The notes under the pieces: model-generated
The model's input: only the letters and a program-made list of their open reading frames with translations
What the model was told of the DNA's origin: nothing
Databases searched by the model: none
Shown here: positions 7,712 to 16,257 of the stretch, one piece after another
Position numbering within the stretch: position 1 is the first letter of the stretch
Layout of the letters: each line of letters starts with the position of its first letter
Position numbers and translations under genes: made by a program
Source: Palsa-295 sp963785585
Lineage (GTDB): Bacteria; Acidobacteriota; Terriglobia; Acidiferrales; UBA7541
Length of the DNA stretch: 64,000 nt
Direction of reading: 5' to 3'
Assembly: GCA_963785585.1 (NCBI GenBank)
Contig: CAWAVW010000004.1
Location: 2,914,001-2,978,000, forward strand

Positions 7712-10705
7712 TCAGTCCTGGCGCGCCGGAACGGGAGGAGCCGGGCGTCCTTTCGGCGTATCCGTGCCGATCAATTCCTCAACCTTAGCGATCAACTGAT
7801 CTTCCTGCACGGGCTTCGTCAGGAAGGCCGACGCGCCCTCTTTGATCGCACGATCGCGATGCTTGGCGCCTGCGCGAGATGTTACGACCAGCACGGGAAT
7901 CTTTTTGGTTACCGGGTCTTGCCGCATATGCGCCATCAGTTCGTACCCATTCATGCGCGGCATCTCAAGGTCGGTGATGAGCAGGTGACACCCGACTTGC
8001 CCGACAATTTCGGAAGCTTCCAAACCATCGGAAGCGAGCTTCACCCGGAATCCGGCCTTTTCGAGCATGCGGCCAACGAATTTGCGAATGCTGATCGAGT
8101 CATCGGCGACCACGACCACGCGCTCATTTTGAACTGCATCGACCGCTTCGGCGGGAATGCTTCCCGAAGCGACTGCTTCCGCGCCGGGCGCGAAAACCCG
8201 GGCCGCTGGAGATGACGCAGGCAGCGCGCCGCGATCGCTCGTATCGCCGGAGACCAGGCGATTCAAATCGATCAATAGGATGAGGCTGCCGTCCGGCGCA
8301 ATGGTCGTGCCGGGGAAGAGCTTCACGCGGCGCAGATAATCGCCGAGGTTCTTGATGACGATCTCGTCTTTGCCCAGAACTTCTTCGACCACCACGCCGA
8401 CGTGCCTTCCGGCGACCTTTACGATCACCATGTGGAAGTAGCCGTTCATCGGTTCGAGGGCCGGCAAACTCAACTGCAGATCGAGACGCACGACTTCGGT
8501 GACAACGTCGCGGACGCGCGTGAGCAACTTGCCGCCCACATCCTCGATGTCGGAGGGCTTTACGCGGCGAATTTCCTCGATCACCGCAAGCGGCAACGCG
8601 AAGGTAGAGTTTCCGCAACGAACAAAGAGCGCCTGGGAGATGATCAGTGTGAGTGGAACTTTTACCGTGAAACACGCGCCCTTCCCGGTTTCCGAACGGA
8701 CTTCGATTTCGCCGTTCAGCGCGTGCACGTTCGCGCGCACCACGTCCAATCCCACGCCGCGGCCGGCGAGCTCTGTCATTGACGAAGCAGTCGTGAACCC
8801 CGGGCGGAACAGGTACTCCCGAAGCTCGCGCTCGCTGAGTTCTTCGGCCGCCACGGCGGACAACGCGCCCATTTCGACGATGCGTTGCCGCACGCTCTGG
8901 TAATCGATGCCGCGCCCGTCGTCTTCTACTTCGATGAAAATGTGGTTTCCGCGGTGATACGCGCGGACGGTGATCCGCGCCTTTTCGGATTTGTCCGTTT
9001 TTTGGCGGTCGGCAGGCGATTCCACTCCGTGCGCCACCGCGTTGCGCACCAGATGAATCAGCGGGTCGGAGATGTGCTGAATAATATTGTTGTCGAGTTC
9101 TGTTTCCGCGCCTTCCAGATTGAGCTCGATGGGCTTTCCGGTGGCTTTCGCGGCGTCGCGCACCGTGCGCGACAAACGCGTGTACAGGTTACCGATGGGC
9201 ACCATTCGCGCGGCGGTAATTTCGTCCTGCAGGTGGTGCGCGAGTTTGGTGAATTCGTCGATATCTGAATCCACGCGGCCCATGAAGCCTTCGAGCTGCG
9301 TGAGCACTTCGGTGACGTCGGCGGAAATTTCCGTGAGCGAGCGCGAAAGGATGTTGAAGTCGTCGTAGCGATCCATTTCAAGTTCGCTGAACTCGTTGAT
9401 TTCGTTTGACTGCAGCAAGGGCATCGCGGCGAAATTCGGACGGAACGTATCCATCTGGGGCGCGTAGCTGCCGGGCACGAGCGACGTGCTGATGCGGCTG
9501 AATTCGTGTTTGTCCTGAAATTCCGAGATTTTGCCGGACAATCGGCTTTTCGAGAAATTGAGGACGTCCACGAGTTTCGCAAGTTCGGACAAGCGCCCGA
9601 CCATCCGCGTTCGGTTGATAACGAGTTCGCCGACGGCGTTCATCATGCGATCCAGCCGGTCGAGCGAGATACGAACCGATTTTGCCTGCGGCAAGCCCTG
9701 CGAGGCCGCAGCCCGATGGGAACCAGCCGAGCTGGACGACGCTGAATTGCCTGCATCGGAGGCTCGATCCGAGTCCACAGTGTCGGCGGATCGCGTTTCG
9801 CCCAACTCCGCCGGAACCTCTTCCGGAGCAAAATAGGAAATGCGGTGTAGAAGCGGATTCACCGCTCCGCGCATTTCCCCATCGCTACTCCATTGCCGGT
9901 GCAGGAATTTCTTTAGTACATCCACGGACTCCAGGCAAAGATCGATCATTTCCGCGCTGGGCTGCAGGCGGCCGTCTCGCAATTGGCCGATCAAATCCTC
10001 CACTCGATGAGCTACCGCGGCAAGACGGGCGAGTCCCACCTGGGCGGCGGAGCCTTTTACGGTGTGAATCGCGCGGAACAATTTGTGGATGTCTTCCGCG
10101 TTTGGATGCGCTTCGAGCGCCAGCAGACATTCCATCACCGACTGCAAATGCTCTTCGGCTTCGGGAATGAAAAATTCGAGGACTTCTTCCGGAATTTCGC
10201 CATCTTGCGGCAGGTGATCGACGAAGGAGTACTGCGGTTGCGCATCGCTCGTCGGTTCGTTGTGTGCCGCGTAGCGCTGCTCTGCGTCGGACGCGGCAGC
10301 TTCACCGGGAGCCGGCGGAAAAGCAAAGGAATACCGTTGCTTGAATGCAGCCACATCCCCAGCCGTTTCCGTGCCATCCGAGCTAATCTGCAACAGATCA
10401 AATTCCAATACGGAAATCGCATCCGAAATAAATTCCGTAAGCGGGCCGTGCATGTCTGCCGTAAGCGTGGCGTGCATCGCGTAGTGAAAAATATGCGCCA
10501 TCTTCGCCGACACTTCGGAGAATTGCGGATAGCCGTAGGTAGCGGACGTGCCCGCCAGCGTGTGGGCCGCGATGTAGAGCTTTTCCAGATCCTCGGCCCG
10601 AGTCTGCGGTTCCTGCAACATCCCGGAATACTCGCGCAAATATTGCAGGTGTTCGGACGCTTCCTGCAGGAAGAGCTCCACCGATTCGTGGTTCGGGCCG
10701 TTCAC
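7712..10705 (-). CDS. cheA: Hybrid CheA histidine kinase with two Hpt domains and C-terminal receiver (ChpA-like)
   Basis: A 997-residue protein starting at GTG 10705, which overlaps the cheR stop and has GGAGGG upstream; a longer open frame running through cheR is a shadow. Domains in order: Hpt-1 with His48 (AAHTLAGTS), Hpt-2 with His214 (AIHTVKGSA), a dimerisation helix from about residue 345, a charged insertion at about 385-480 between the dimerisation helices, the ATPase domain (N-box HLVRNAVAHGVE, G1 DDGRGID, G2 GRGVGLDVV), a CheW-like domain at about 690-825, and a receiver at about 862-980 with phosphoacceptor Asp912 (ITDLEMPRMNG). Multiple Hpts plus a C-terminal receiver are the design of ChpA/PilL in type IV pilus chemosensory systems and of FrzE-like hybrids. 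It is the central kinase of cluster 1. Confidence 0.93.
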   Translation of the reverse strand: MNGPNHESVELFLQEASEHLQYLREYSGMLQEPQTRAEDLEKLYIAAHTLAGTSATYGYPQFSEVSAKMAHIFHYAMHATLTADMHGPLTEFISDAISVLEFDLLQISSDGTETAGDVAAFKQRYSFAFPPAPGEAAASDAEQRYAAHNEPTSDAQPQYSFVDHLPQDGEIPEEVLEFFIPEAEEHLQSVMECLLALEAHPNAEDIHKLFRAIHTVKGSAAQVGLARLAAVAHRVEDLIGQLRDGRLQPSAEMIDLCLESVDVLKKFLHRQWSSDGEMRGAVNPLLHRISYFAPEEVPAELGETRSADTVDSDRASDAGNSASSSSAGSHRAAASQGLPQAKSVRISLDRLDRMMNAVGELVINRTRMVGRLSELAKLVDVLNFSKSRLSGKISEFQDKHEFSRISTSLVPGSYAPQMDTFRPNFAAMPLLQSNEINEFSELEMDRYDDFNILSRSLTEISADVTEVLTQLEGFMGRVDSDIDEFTKLAHHLQDEITAARMVPIGNLYTRLSRTVRDAAKATGKPIELNLEGAETELDNNIIQHISDPLIHLVRNAVAHGVESPADRQKTDKSEKARITVRAYHRGNHIFIEVEDDGRGIDYQSVRQRIVEMGALSAVAAEELSERELREYLFRPGFTTASSMTELAGRGVGLDVVRANVHALNGEIEVRSETGKGACFTVKVPLTLIISQALFVRCGNSTFALPLAVIEEIRRVKPSDIEDVGGKLLTRVRDVVTEVVRLDLQLSLPALEPMNGYFHMVIVKVAGRHVGVVVEEVLGKDEIVIKNLGDYLRRVKLFPGTTIAPDGSLILLIDLNRLVSGDTSDRGALPASSPAARVFAPGAEAVASGSIPAEAVDAVQNERVVVVADDSISIRKFVGRMLEKAGFRVKLASDGLEASEIVGQVGCHLLITDLEMPRMNGYELMAHMRQDPVTKKIPVLVVTSRAGAKHRDRAIKEGASAFLTKPVQEDQLIAKVEELIGTDTPKGRPAPPVPARQD

Positions 10706-11595
10706 AGGCTTCCCTCCACCACGGCAATCGAACGGCTCAGTTCGGCTGCGACCGGCTTCCGATAGATGCGGCAATCGCCCAGGACGACCGATTCGAATTT
10801 CATGGGCAGGTTCGACAGAGTTTCGGCGTGACCCAGGACAAAAAATCCGCCCGGTTCCAGAGAATCGTAGAAACGCCGCAAAATGGCGCGGCGCCGGTCT
10901 TCGGAAAAATACATCAGCACATTCATGCAGAAAATGCAGTCGAGCTTGCCCATATACACGGACTCGACCAGGTTCATTTGCGCGAACGAAATCATTTTTC
11001 GAATGCGCGGCTTTACTTGATAGCCGTTCTTTGTGGCGGTGAAGTGGGATTCCACCTGTGCCGGCGGCAAGTGCTCCAGTCCGCGTTTCGCGTAGTGCCC
11101 GCGTTCCGCGTGGCGAAGCGCCCGCCGGCTGATGTCGGTGGCAATGATTTCGATTTCCCAGGCTTCCGCAAACTTCAGCGCATCGCACACGGTGATAGCG
11201 ATAGAGTAAGGCTCTTCGCCCGTAGAGCAGCCGGCGCTCCAGATGCGCAGCGTTCGCGGGCTTTGCCATACTTTTCGTTCTTGCACTTCGGGAAGAATCT
11301 TCCGTTGCAGCGCTTCGAACACCGCCGGATAGCGAAAGAAAGAGGTCTCTTGCGTCAGAAGACGCTCGAGAAGCGATTCGTATTCAACGCTCGATCCGCG
11401 AACGAAACGAAGCAATTCCCCGCCGTCCGGCAGCTCTTTTTCGTCCAGATATTCACGCACGCGCGTGGAAAAGAAGCGCTCGCGCGAGGAATCGAGCAGA
11501 ATCGCCGAACGCGTTTCGATGAGCGTGCGGATCTCATCGAGGTGCGCTTCGGTGAGCACTGCCGTCGTGGATGGAGTCTGTCTCATGTCCGGCAC
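10702..11595 (-). CDS. cheR: CheR, chemoreceptor methyltransferase (cluster 1)
   Basis: A 297-residue SAM-dependent methyltransferase. The N-terminal helical domain (RFFSTRVREYLDEKE) is followed by LTQETSFFR and the SAM-binding motif IWSAGCSTGEEPYSIA, with the CheR-typical FCMNVLMYF later. It methylates glutamates on chemoreceptors. The start is uncertain: GTG at 11595 or ATG at 11586, three codons later, neither with a clear Shine-Dalgarno. The 3' end overlaps the cheA start in a GTGA arrangement. The gap to the MCP gene upstream is 47 bases, so it is in the same transcription unit. Confidence 0.92.
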   Translation of the reverse strand: MPDMRQTPSTTAVLTEAHLDEIRTLIETRSAILLDSSRERFFSTRVREYLDEKELPDGGELLRFVRGSSVEYESLLERLLTQETSFFRYPAVFEALQRKILPEVQERKVWQSPRTLRIWSAGCSTGEEPYSIAITVCDALKFAEAWEIEIIATDISRRALRHAERGHYAKRGLEHLPPAQVESHFTATKNGYQVKPRIRKMISFAQMNLVESVYMGKLDCIFCMNVLMYFSEDRRRAILRRFYDSLEPGGFFVLGHAETLSNLPMKFESVVLGDCRIYRKPVAAELSRSIAVVEGSL

Positions 11596-11642
11596 TCATT
11601 CGCTTCGGAAACTTTTGTCCCGGGGCGAAATGCGGCGCGACT

Positions 11643-13079
11643 TTATCGGCTGGCTCCTACCGGTGCCGCCGGTCGGATTTCTTCCACGTTTTCCGCGCCG
11701 CGCGCCGAACGGAACTGCGCCAGAGCGTCGTTGAGTTGTTCCGAGAGCTTCACCATGTTGCCCACCGTGGATGCGGTTTGGCGCGCGCCTTGCGTCGTCT
11801 GGCGCGTGATGCCGGAAATGATCTGCATGGCGTTGGCTACGCCTTCGGTGCCGCGCACCTGTTGCTTCGAGGCGAGCGAAATCTCCTGTACGAGTTCGGC
11901 GGACTGGCGAACCACGCTCGAAATCGCTTCCAGGGCTTTACCCGCTTGATCGGCCAGGCCCGCTCCGACTTCCACTTCGCGTGTGCCCTCTTCCATCACG
12001 ACCACCGCCTCGTTCGTCTCGGCCTGAATCGCCTTGATCAACGCGGCGATATCTTTCGTCGCGCTCCGTGAGTGTTCGGCTAATTTGCGGACTTCGTCGG
12101 CGACGACGGCGAAACCGCGTCCGGCGTCTCCCGCGCGCGCGGCTTCAATCGCGGCGTTCAAAGCGAGCAAGTTCGTCTGTTCCGTAATGTCGTTAATCAC
12201 GTTGATGATTTCGGAAATTTCCAGTGAGCGATCGCCGAGCGATTTGATCTTCTTTGCGGTAGCCTGCACCGAAGATCGAATGCGCTGCATGCCCTCGAGG
12301 GTGTCGCGGACAGCGCGGTTGCCCTGTTCGGCAGCGTCGAGTGCGCGGCGCGCGGCTTCGGCGCTCGCTTCGGCGTTGTTCGATACTTGTTTCATCGAGA
12401 CCGTTAGCTCTTCCACGGCGGACGAAGTGTTGGTGATTTCCTGGTCCTGTTGCGTGGCGCCGGCAGTCATGTCGTCGGCGGCATCGAGAATCTGGTTGGC
12501 GCTGCCGCTCACATCCACGGCGGCCTTGCGCACGCGCTCGAGAACCTTCGTGAAGTTGTCGAGCATGAAGTTGACCGAGTCCACCACGTTGCCCAGGGCG
12601 TCGTTCGTGACTTTGCCGCGAATCGTCAAGTCGCCGCGAGCGACCTGGTTGATGGTGTTCAACAGGTCCGTGATGCTCCGCTGCAAGGATTCCTGCGCCT
12701 GTTGATTGGTCACGGCGTGGGCGACCTTGGCGGCGCTGCGGCTGAAATTCTCGGCAATGAAGCCGAACTCGTCGGTCGATTCGACCTCCACGCGCGCGCG
12801 AACGTCTCCCGCGACCACCCGCTCAGAAAATTTCGCGAGCTCCTCCACCGGAGTGAGCACTCGCTTGCTGAGCACCCACACAACGGATATAGCCGCCACC
12901 AGAGCCAGCGCTGCGGCGCCGAACAGCGCGCCATTCGCACCGCCCGGCACGGGCGACGCGTCGCCCGCCTGCGCGACGGAGTGAGCGCCGGCGTAGTAAG
13001 CGAGCCCCAGGACTCCGAACAGGGCCAGCGCCACAAAAAAGACCAGCCCCCAGACTGCGGAACTCAAACGAGATTTCAT
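11643..13079 (-). CDS. Methyl-accepting chemotaxis protein without a periplasmic sensor domain
   Basis: A 478-residue receptor. Two transmembrane helices (about 8-30 and 50-70) are separated by only about 20 residues, so there is no periplasmic ligand domain. A HAMP domain follows (LTPVEELAKFSERVVAGD), then a long signalling coiled coil with the MCP hairpin tip ITEQTNLLALNAAIEAARAG. GGAGG sits five bases before the ATG. It lies between cheW and cheR, the position of PilJ in Pil-Chp clusters, although PilJ has periplasmic PilJ domains and this does not. The stimulus is therefore probably intracellular, membrane-derived or delivered by a partner protein; this is inference. Confidence 0.9.
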   Translation of the reverse strand: MKSRLSSAVWGLVFFVALALFGVLGLAYYAGAHSVAQAGDASPVPGGANGALFGAAALALVAAISVVWVLSKRVLTPVEELAKFSERVVAGDVRARVEVESTDEFGFIAENFSRSAAKVAHAVTNQQAQESLQRSITDLLNTINQVARGDLTIRGKVTNDALGNVVDSVNFMLDNFTKVLERVRKAAVDVSGSANQILDAADDMTAGATQQDQEITNTSSAVEELTVSMKQVSNNAEASAEAARRALDAAEQGNRAVRDTLEGMQRIRSSVQATAKKIKSLGDRSLEISEIINVINDITEQTNLLALNAAIEAARAGDAGRGFAVVADEVRKLAEHSRSATKDIAALIKAIQAETNEAVVVMEEGTREVEVGAGLADQAGKALEAISSVVRQSAELVQEISLASKQQVRGTEGVANAMQIISGITRQTTQGARQTASTVGNMVKLSEQLNDALAQFRSARGAENVEEIRPAAPVGASR

Positions 13080-13166
13080 GACTTCCTCCCAAGACCTTTC
13101 GAGCGCGATTGCAAACTCCCCCTACCGCTGCCCGGACCCAAAACCCAAAGCTTGTTGTAGCGCCGG

Positions 13167-13694
13167 CTAAATGACCGGCACCGGAAACACATCCGTCAAC
13201 CGCCGCAAATCCACAACGAGAGCCAGCCGGTCGTCATGCCGCAACATTCCTCGGCAGTGAGGCACGTCGGCGGGCGCTTGATCGAGCAAAGAATCCTCGG
13301 TTGCCGAATAGGTGCCGATTACTTCGTCGGCCGCGATTCCCAAACGCAGAATTCCGCGTTGCGGGTCGCTTTCCAGCGCCGCCACCACGACGTGCCGCGG
13401 CAACAATCCCGGCCGGCGGCCTTCCGTAAACGCAATATCAACAAGCGGCACAATCGTGCCGCGCAAATTGAATACGCCCATCAAGAACGCGGGCGAGAGC
13501 GGTATCCGCGTCACGAGCGGCCAATCCACAACTTCCTCGACTTCGAGCACGGAAAAGCAAAATCGCTCGCGCCCCGCGCGAAACACGCAGTACTGGCGCT
13601 CCGGGCGCCTTTCCTCGGCAATGGCATCGCTTTCGAGGAATTCGCCGGCGCCCAGCTCAGCCGATAACGCAACGCTTCTAAGGTCTTCAGCCAT
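13167..13694 (-). CDS. cheW: CheW coupling protein (PilI-like position)
   Basis: The 175-residue product has a 30-residue N-terminal extension and then a full CheW domain: QYCVFRAGRERFCFSVLEVEEV, the LMGVFNLRGTIVPLVDIAF core and a final RLALVVDLRRL strand. It bridges the receptor and CheA. The ATG overlaps the stop of the CheY-like gene by one base. The CheY-CheW-MCP-CheR-CheA order here is that of pilG/H-pilI-pilJ-pilK-chpA. Confidence 0.9.
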   Translation of the reverse strand: MAEDLRSVALSAELGAGEFLESDAIAEERRPERQYCVFRAGRERFCFSVLEVEEVVDWPLVTRIPLSPAFLMGVFNLRGTIVPLVDIAFTEGRRPGLLPRHVVVAALESDPQRGILRLGIAADEVIGTYSATEDSLLDQAPADVPHCRGMLRHDDRLALVVDLRRLTDVFPVPVI

Positions 13695-14089
13695 TAGGCA
13701 ACCGTAGTCGCTACTCCCGATTTCGTTCCGTTAACTGCGTTTGCGATCGCGCCGAGCAATTCCTCCGGCGTGAACGGCTTGGCCACAAACCCGTTGGCTC
13801 CTTGTTGCTCACCCCAGTAGCGGTCGCTCGGTGCGGATTTTGAAGTGACCAAAATGACCGGAATCTTGGAGTACGACTGATGATTTTTTAGGTCGCGGCA
13901 CACCTGAAAACCGTTGCGCTGCGGCATCACCACATCCAGCAGGATCACGTTGGGCCGCTCTTCCTCGATGGCCTCTTCCGTCTTCGTCGAATCGAAAACG
14001 CCGACGGTCTGGAATCCGCCCTTTTGCAGCATGGATTGCATCAAGTGCACTTCAGCCTGAGAGTCGTCCACGATCAAAACCTTCTTCAC
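13694..14089 (-). CDS. CheY-like single-domain response regulator (PilG/PilH-like position)
   Basis: The start is placed at GTG 14089, because GGAGG lies seven bases upstream and the protein then begins directly with the receiver strand VKKVLIVDDS. This gives 131 residues. A longer frame to 14140 adds only non-conserved residues and would run through the promoter described at 14123. Phosphoacceptor aspartate is in ILLDVVMP and the conserved lysine in FVAKPF. It should be phosphorylated by the cluster 1 CheA and act as a diffusible output. It is separated by 230 bases from the 544-residue gene upstream, so it may begin its own transcript. Confidence 0.9.
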   Translation of the reverse strand: MKKVLIVDDSQAEVHLMQSMLQKGGFQTVGVFDSTKTEEAIEEERPNVILLDVVMPQRNGFQVCRDLKNHQSYSKIPVILVTSKSAPSDRYWGEQQGANGFVAKPFTPEELLGAIANAVNGTKSGVATTVA

Positions 14090-14122
14090 AGCCACACCTC
14101 CGCTGAATGTCCAGTGCGACAA

Positions 14123-14139
14123 TTGCAACTCTGCGGCCA
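14123..14139 (-). promoter_or_regulatory. Candidate sigma-54 (-24/-12) promoter of cluster 1
   Basis: Read on the minus strand the sequence is TGGCCGCAGAGTTGCAA. It has the GG of the -24 box and the GC of the -12 box twelve bases apart, and exact TGGC and TTGCA blocks; the two bases after TGGC differ from consensus. The predicted start of transcription is about 14113, leaving a 24-base leader that contains the GGAGG of the CheY-like gene. Matching promoter and Shine-Dalgarno spacing raise confidence, but no test has been made. Confidence 0.6.
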
Positions 14140-14256
14140 CGCAGACATCTGGTTTGGGGCTGTTCTACTTGATTGCAACTGCTTTGAATTTCAGTCACTT
14201 GAGGGGATCGCGGGGAATGGAATTGCCACGCGGCGCTCGCGCTGCCGCACGAATGC

Positions 14257-14271
14257 GTCTCAGCTTGAGAC
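14257..14271. promoter_or_regulatory. Inverted repeat, candidate NtrC-type enhancer site for cluster 1
   Basis: GTCTCAGCTTGAGAC has perfect 6-base arms around a 3-base centre. It lies about 150 bp upstream of the predicted sigma-54 start of cluster 1, a normal enhancer distance. A similar element (CTCAATTTGAG) lies upstream of the sigma-54 promoter of cluster 2. It is between genes, just before the end of the 544-residue gene. Function is inferred. Confidence 0.4.
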
Positions 14272-14319
14272 CGTTTCTCACTCTGCCTGGTTTCCGCCGT
14301 GCGGTATGAGAAACGACGA

Positions 14320-15954
14320 TTAGGGCTGGAGTTTTTCGGCTTCTTCGATGAAGGAAAGCAGCCGTTTCGTGCTGATGCCGAGATTCACTGCCGCTTCCGT
14401 ATTTTTCGCGCGCTTCGCCTGCTCCACGCGGCCCTGGAAGTAAGAGACCTCCGACTTTGCAAGTACGAGCGCCGACGCAAGCTGGCTGAAATCACCGGAT
14501 CGTTTGCGCTGATCCGTGCCCACCGCGAGCAGTGCCCGCGCCACCACGGCGCGGCGCAAATCCTCCGCTTCACTGTCGCCCTCCGCGACAAAGGCGGCAA
14601 CTTCCCACGAAGACAGCAGCACCTTCGTATCTTGCAGAACCACCGTGGACATCGAGCGTCCCCGGGACGGGGGCGCGGCGATCAATTGTTCCCAGATCGC
14701 TTCGAGGCACTTTTCCATTTCTAGCGACGTCGTCGGAGCCGCGGGCTGAGCGCTCTCGCCAGCGTTAGGCTTTGGCGCCGAGGATGCCTCGGGTTTCGAC
14801 GCGTTGGCAATCGCCGCGGAAGCGACAGGCGGCTTTGCAACGGGCGCGCCGCTGGAGGCTCCCGCATCGACGCGCTTCGGTGCAGGCGCGTTGGACGGCG
14901 ATACTTGCACGTTCGCTGCGGGTGCCGGTGTAAATTGTGCCGGTGGCGCCTTGTCGGGCTCTGAACTCTGAGTTTGAGCGGGCGGAGCTGCGTTTATTGC
15001 GGACGCGGAAGGCACGCCTGCGTGCAGCCGCGAAACAGCCTCTTCCAGGTCAGCACGCAGCGCCAGCAGCTGTTCGAAAGCGCGATTCACCGAGCTTTCG
15101 GTGTAATCCTTGTGAAACGGCTGCTTCCAGTTTTCGCAGTAATAAATCAGCTGGGCGGTGGTTTCCGCCGCGGAGAATCCGGCCCGACGGCAATCCACGG
15201 TCTTCACGCCGCCCGCTTCCAAGGCGACCGCCGCGTGGCGCACCGCCGTCAAGTCCGCGTGCAACATACGGATGAACGCACGGCGCAGCAAAAAATTGAA
15301 CCGGCAGAAGGCAACCAGCGCGGCCGGCTCGTAGAATCTGGCACCGGCGGATTCTTTCAGCAACCGGCCTTGCTCCAATAGGCCGTGCTCCATCATGTCT
15401 CGCAAGCTCTGGCATTGCCCGATCTTCTGAAGAATCTGGTCGAGGGGATCGCAGCAATCCGTTTTCGCGCCATCGGCATCCGGCAAGACGGGCTGCAAAA
15501 CGCGCGCTACATCTTCCAGTTGAATGTCTTTCCGGTAGAGTTCCTCCGGCGCGCAGAGCGCGAAATACTGAACCATCAGCAAATCGATTTTGTCGCGATC
15601 GGAGGTTCCTTTTTCCTGTTTCCGCAGTTGGCGGTGCAGGAAGGCGCGTAAGCTCTCTTCGCTGGCGTTCAGGGTAGCCGGCGGAAGCTGGCGAATCTGG
15701 AAGGCGCGAACTTTCTCATCAATGCTCGCCAGAAAATTCAAGTCCTTGTCAAACACTTCGCGCGTCGGGCGAATCGGCGGGAGTTCGCCAGCCGGATGCG
15801 GCAGCGCGGCGAAATTAAATTGCGTTGCGAGCGCGGCGTACAGCGGATAGGCGAGCCGCGCCTGCGTCCACTGCGCCGAATACTCCGCCGCACCGGCCTG
15901 CGGTCTTTCCTGCGATTGCGGTTTCAACGTCGTGAAGATCGATTTTAGGGTCAT
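14320..15954 (-). CDS. Unknown protein encoded at the head of chemosensory cluster 1
   Basis: A 544-residue protein I do not recognise. Residues 1 to about 320 look mostly alpha-helical, with many Leu/Ala/Glu and a few cysteines (including KTDCCDPLDQ). A proline/alanine-rich linker spans about 320-430. The last 110 residues are again helical (EKCLEAIWEQLIA to RLLSFIEEAEKL). There is no signal peptide, no transmembrane helix and no receiver, Hpt or CheW motif that I can see. It is on the same strand as cluster 1, 230 bases ahead of the CheY-like gene, so it could be cotranscribed or have a separate promoter. A structural or scaffold role in the array is only a guess. Confidence 0.7.
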   Translation of the reverse strand: MTLKSIFTTLKPQSQERPQAGAAEYSAQWTQARLAYPLYAALATQFNFAALPHPAGELPPIRPTREVFDKDLNFLASIDEKVRAFQIRQLPPATLNASEESLRAFLHRQLRKQEKGTSDRDKIDLLMVQYFALCAPEELYRKDIQLEDVARVLQPVLPDADGAKTDCCDPLDQILQKIGQCQSLRDMMEHGLLEQGRLLKESAGARFYEPAALVAFCRFNFLLRRAFIRMLHADLTAVRHAAVALEAGGVKTVDCRRAGFSAAETTAQLIYYCENWKQPFHKDYTESSVNRAFEQLLALRADLEEAVSRLHAGVPSASAINAAPPAQTQSSEPDKAPPAQFTPAPAANVQVSPSNAPAPKRVDAGASSGAPVAKPPVASAAIANASKPEASSAPKPNAGESAQPAAPTTSLEMEKCLEAIWEQLIAAPPSRGRSMSTVVLQDTKVLLSSWEVAAFVAEGDSEAEDLRRAVVARALLAVGTDQRKRSGDFSQLASALVLAKSEVSYFQGRVEQAKRAKNTEAAVNLGISTKRLLSFIEEAEKLQP

Positions 15955-16257
15955 AGTTTACGAATCCAGGTGCCGCTGCTCCCGCAAAATCCCTGCGTTT
16001 GGCGTCCGCCCGTTCGGTTACAAGCCAACAAACGAGATAGACAGACGGGGAGACGCGGAGATTCCGTCCAAGAAAGGAATGCACGAGAGCGGCCAAAGAA
16101 AATTGAGGGGAACGAGTGACTAAGCTTCGTTTTATGAGTGGGTTAACAAAACTGAAAATTGCACAGCCGCAGAGCCAGTCTCATCTCGATACACGTGAGT
16201 CTCACCGGAGCAACCCTGTTGCGACTCGCTCTTCGGCGTTCGCCTCAAACTCCGCGG
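15955..16257. other. 303-base intergenic stretch between the sigma-54 activator and the 544-residue gene
   Basis: No gene is seen. It must hold the promoter of the 544-residue gene. On the minus strand positions 16095-16080 read TGGCCGCTCTCGTGCA, a weaker -24/-12 match with correct GG-GC spacing. The palindrome GTGAGTCTCAC at 16195-16205 lies about 100 bp further upstream of it. No Shine-Dalgarno is obvious at the ATG at 15954, and no terminator with a T-run was seen for the activator gene. Confidence 0.35.

Noticed and set aside
7712..11269. A CheA start far upstream, giving 1185 residues.
   Set aside because: The extra residues lie inside cheR; GTG 10705 with GGAGGG and the GTGA overlap is the natural start.
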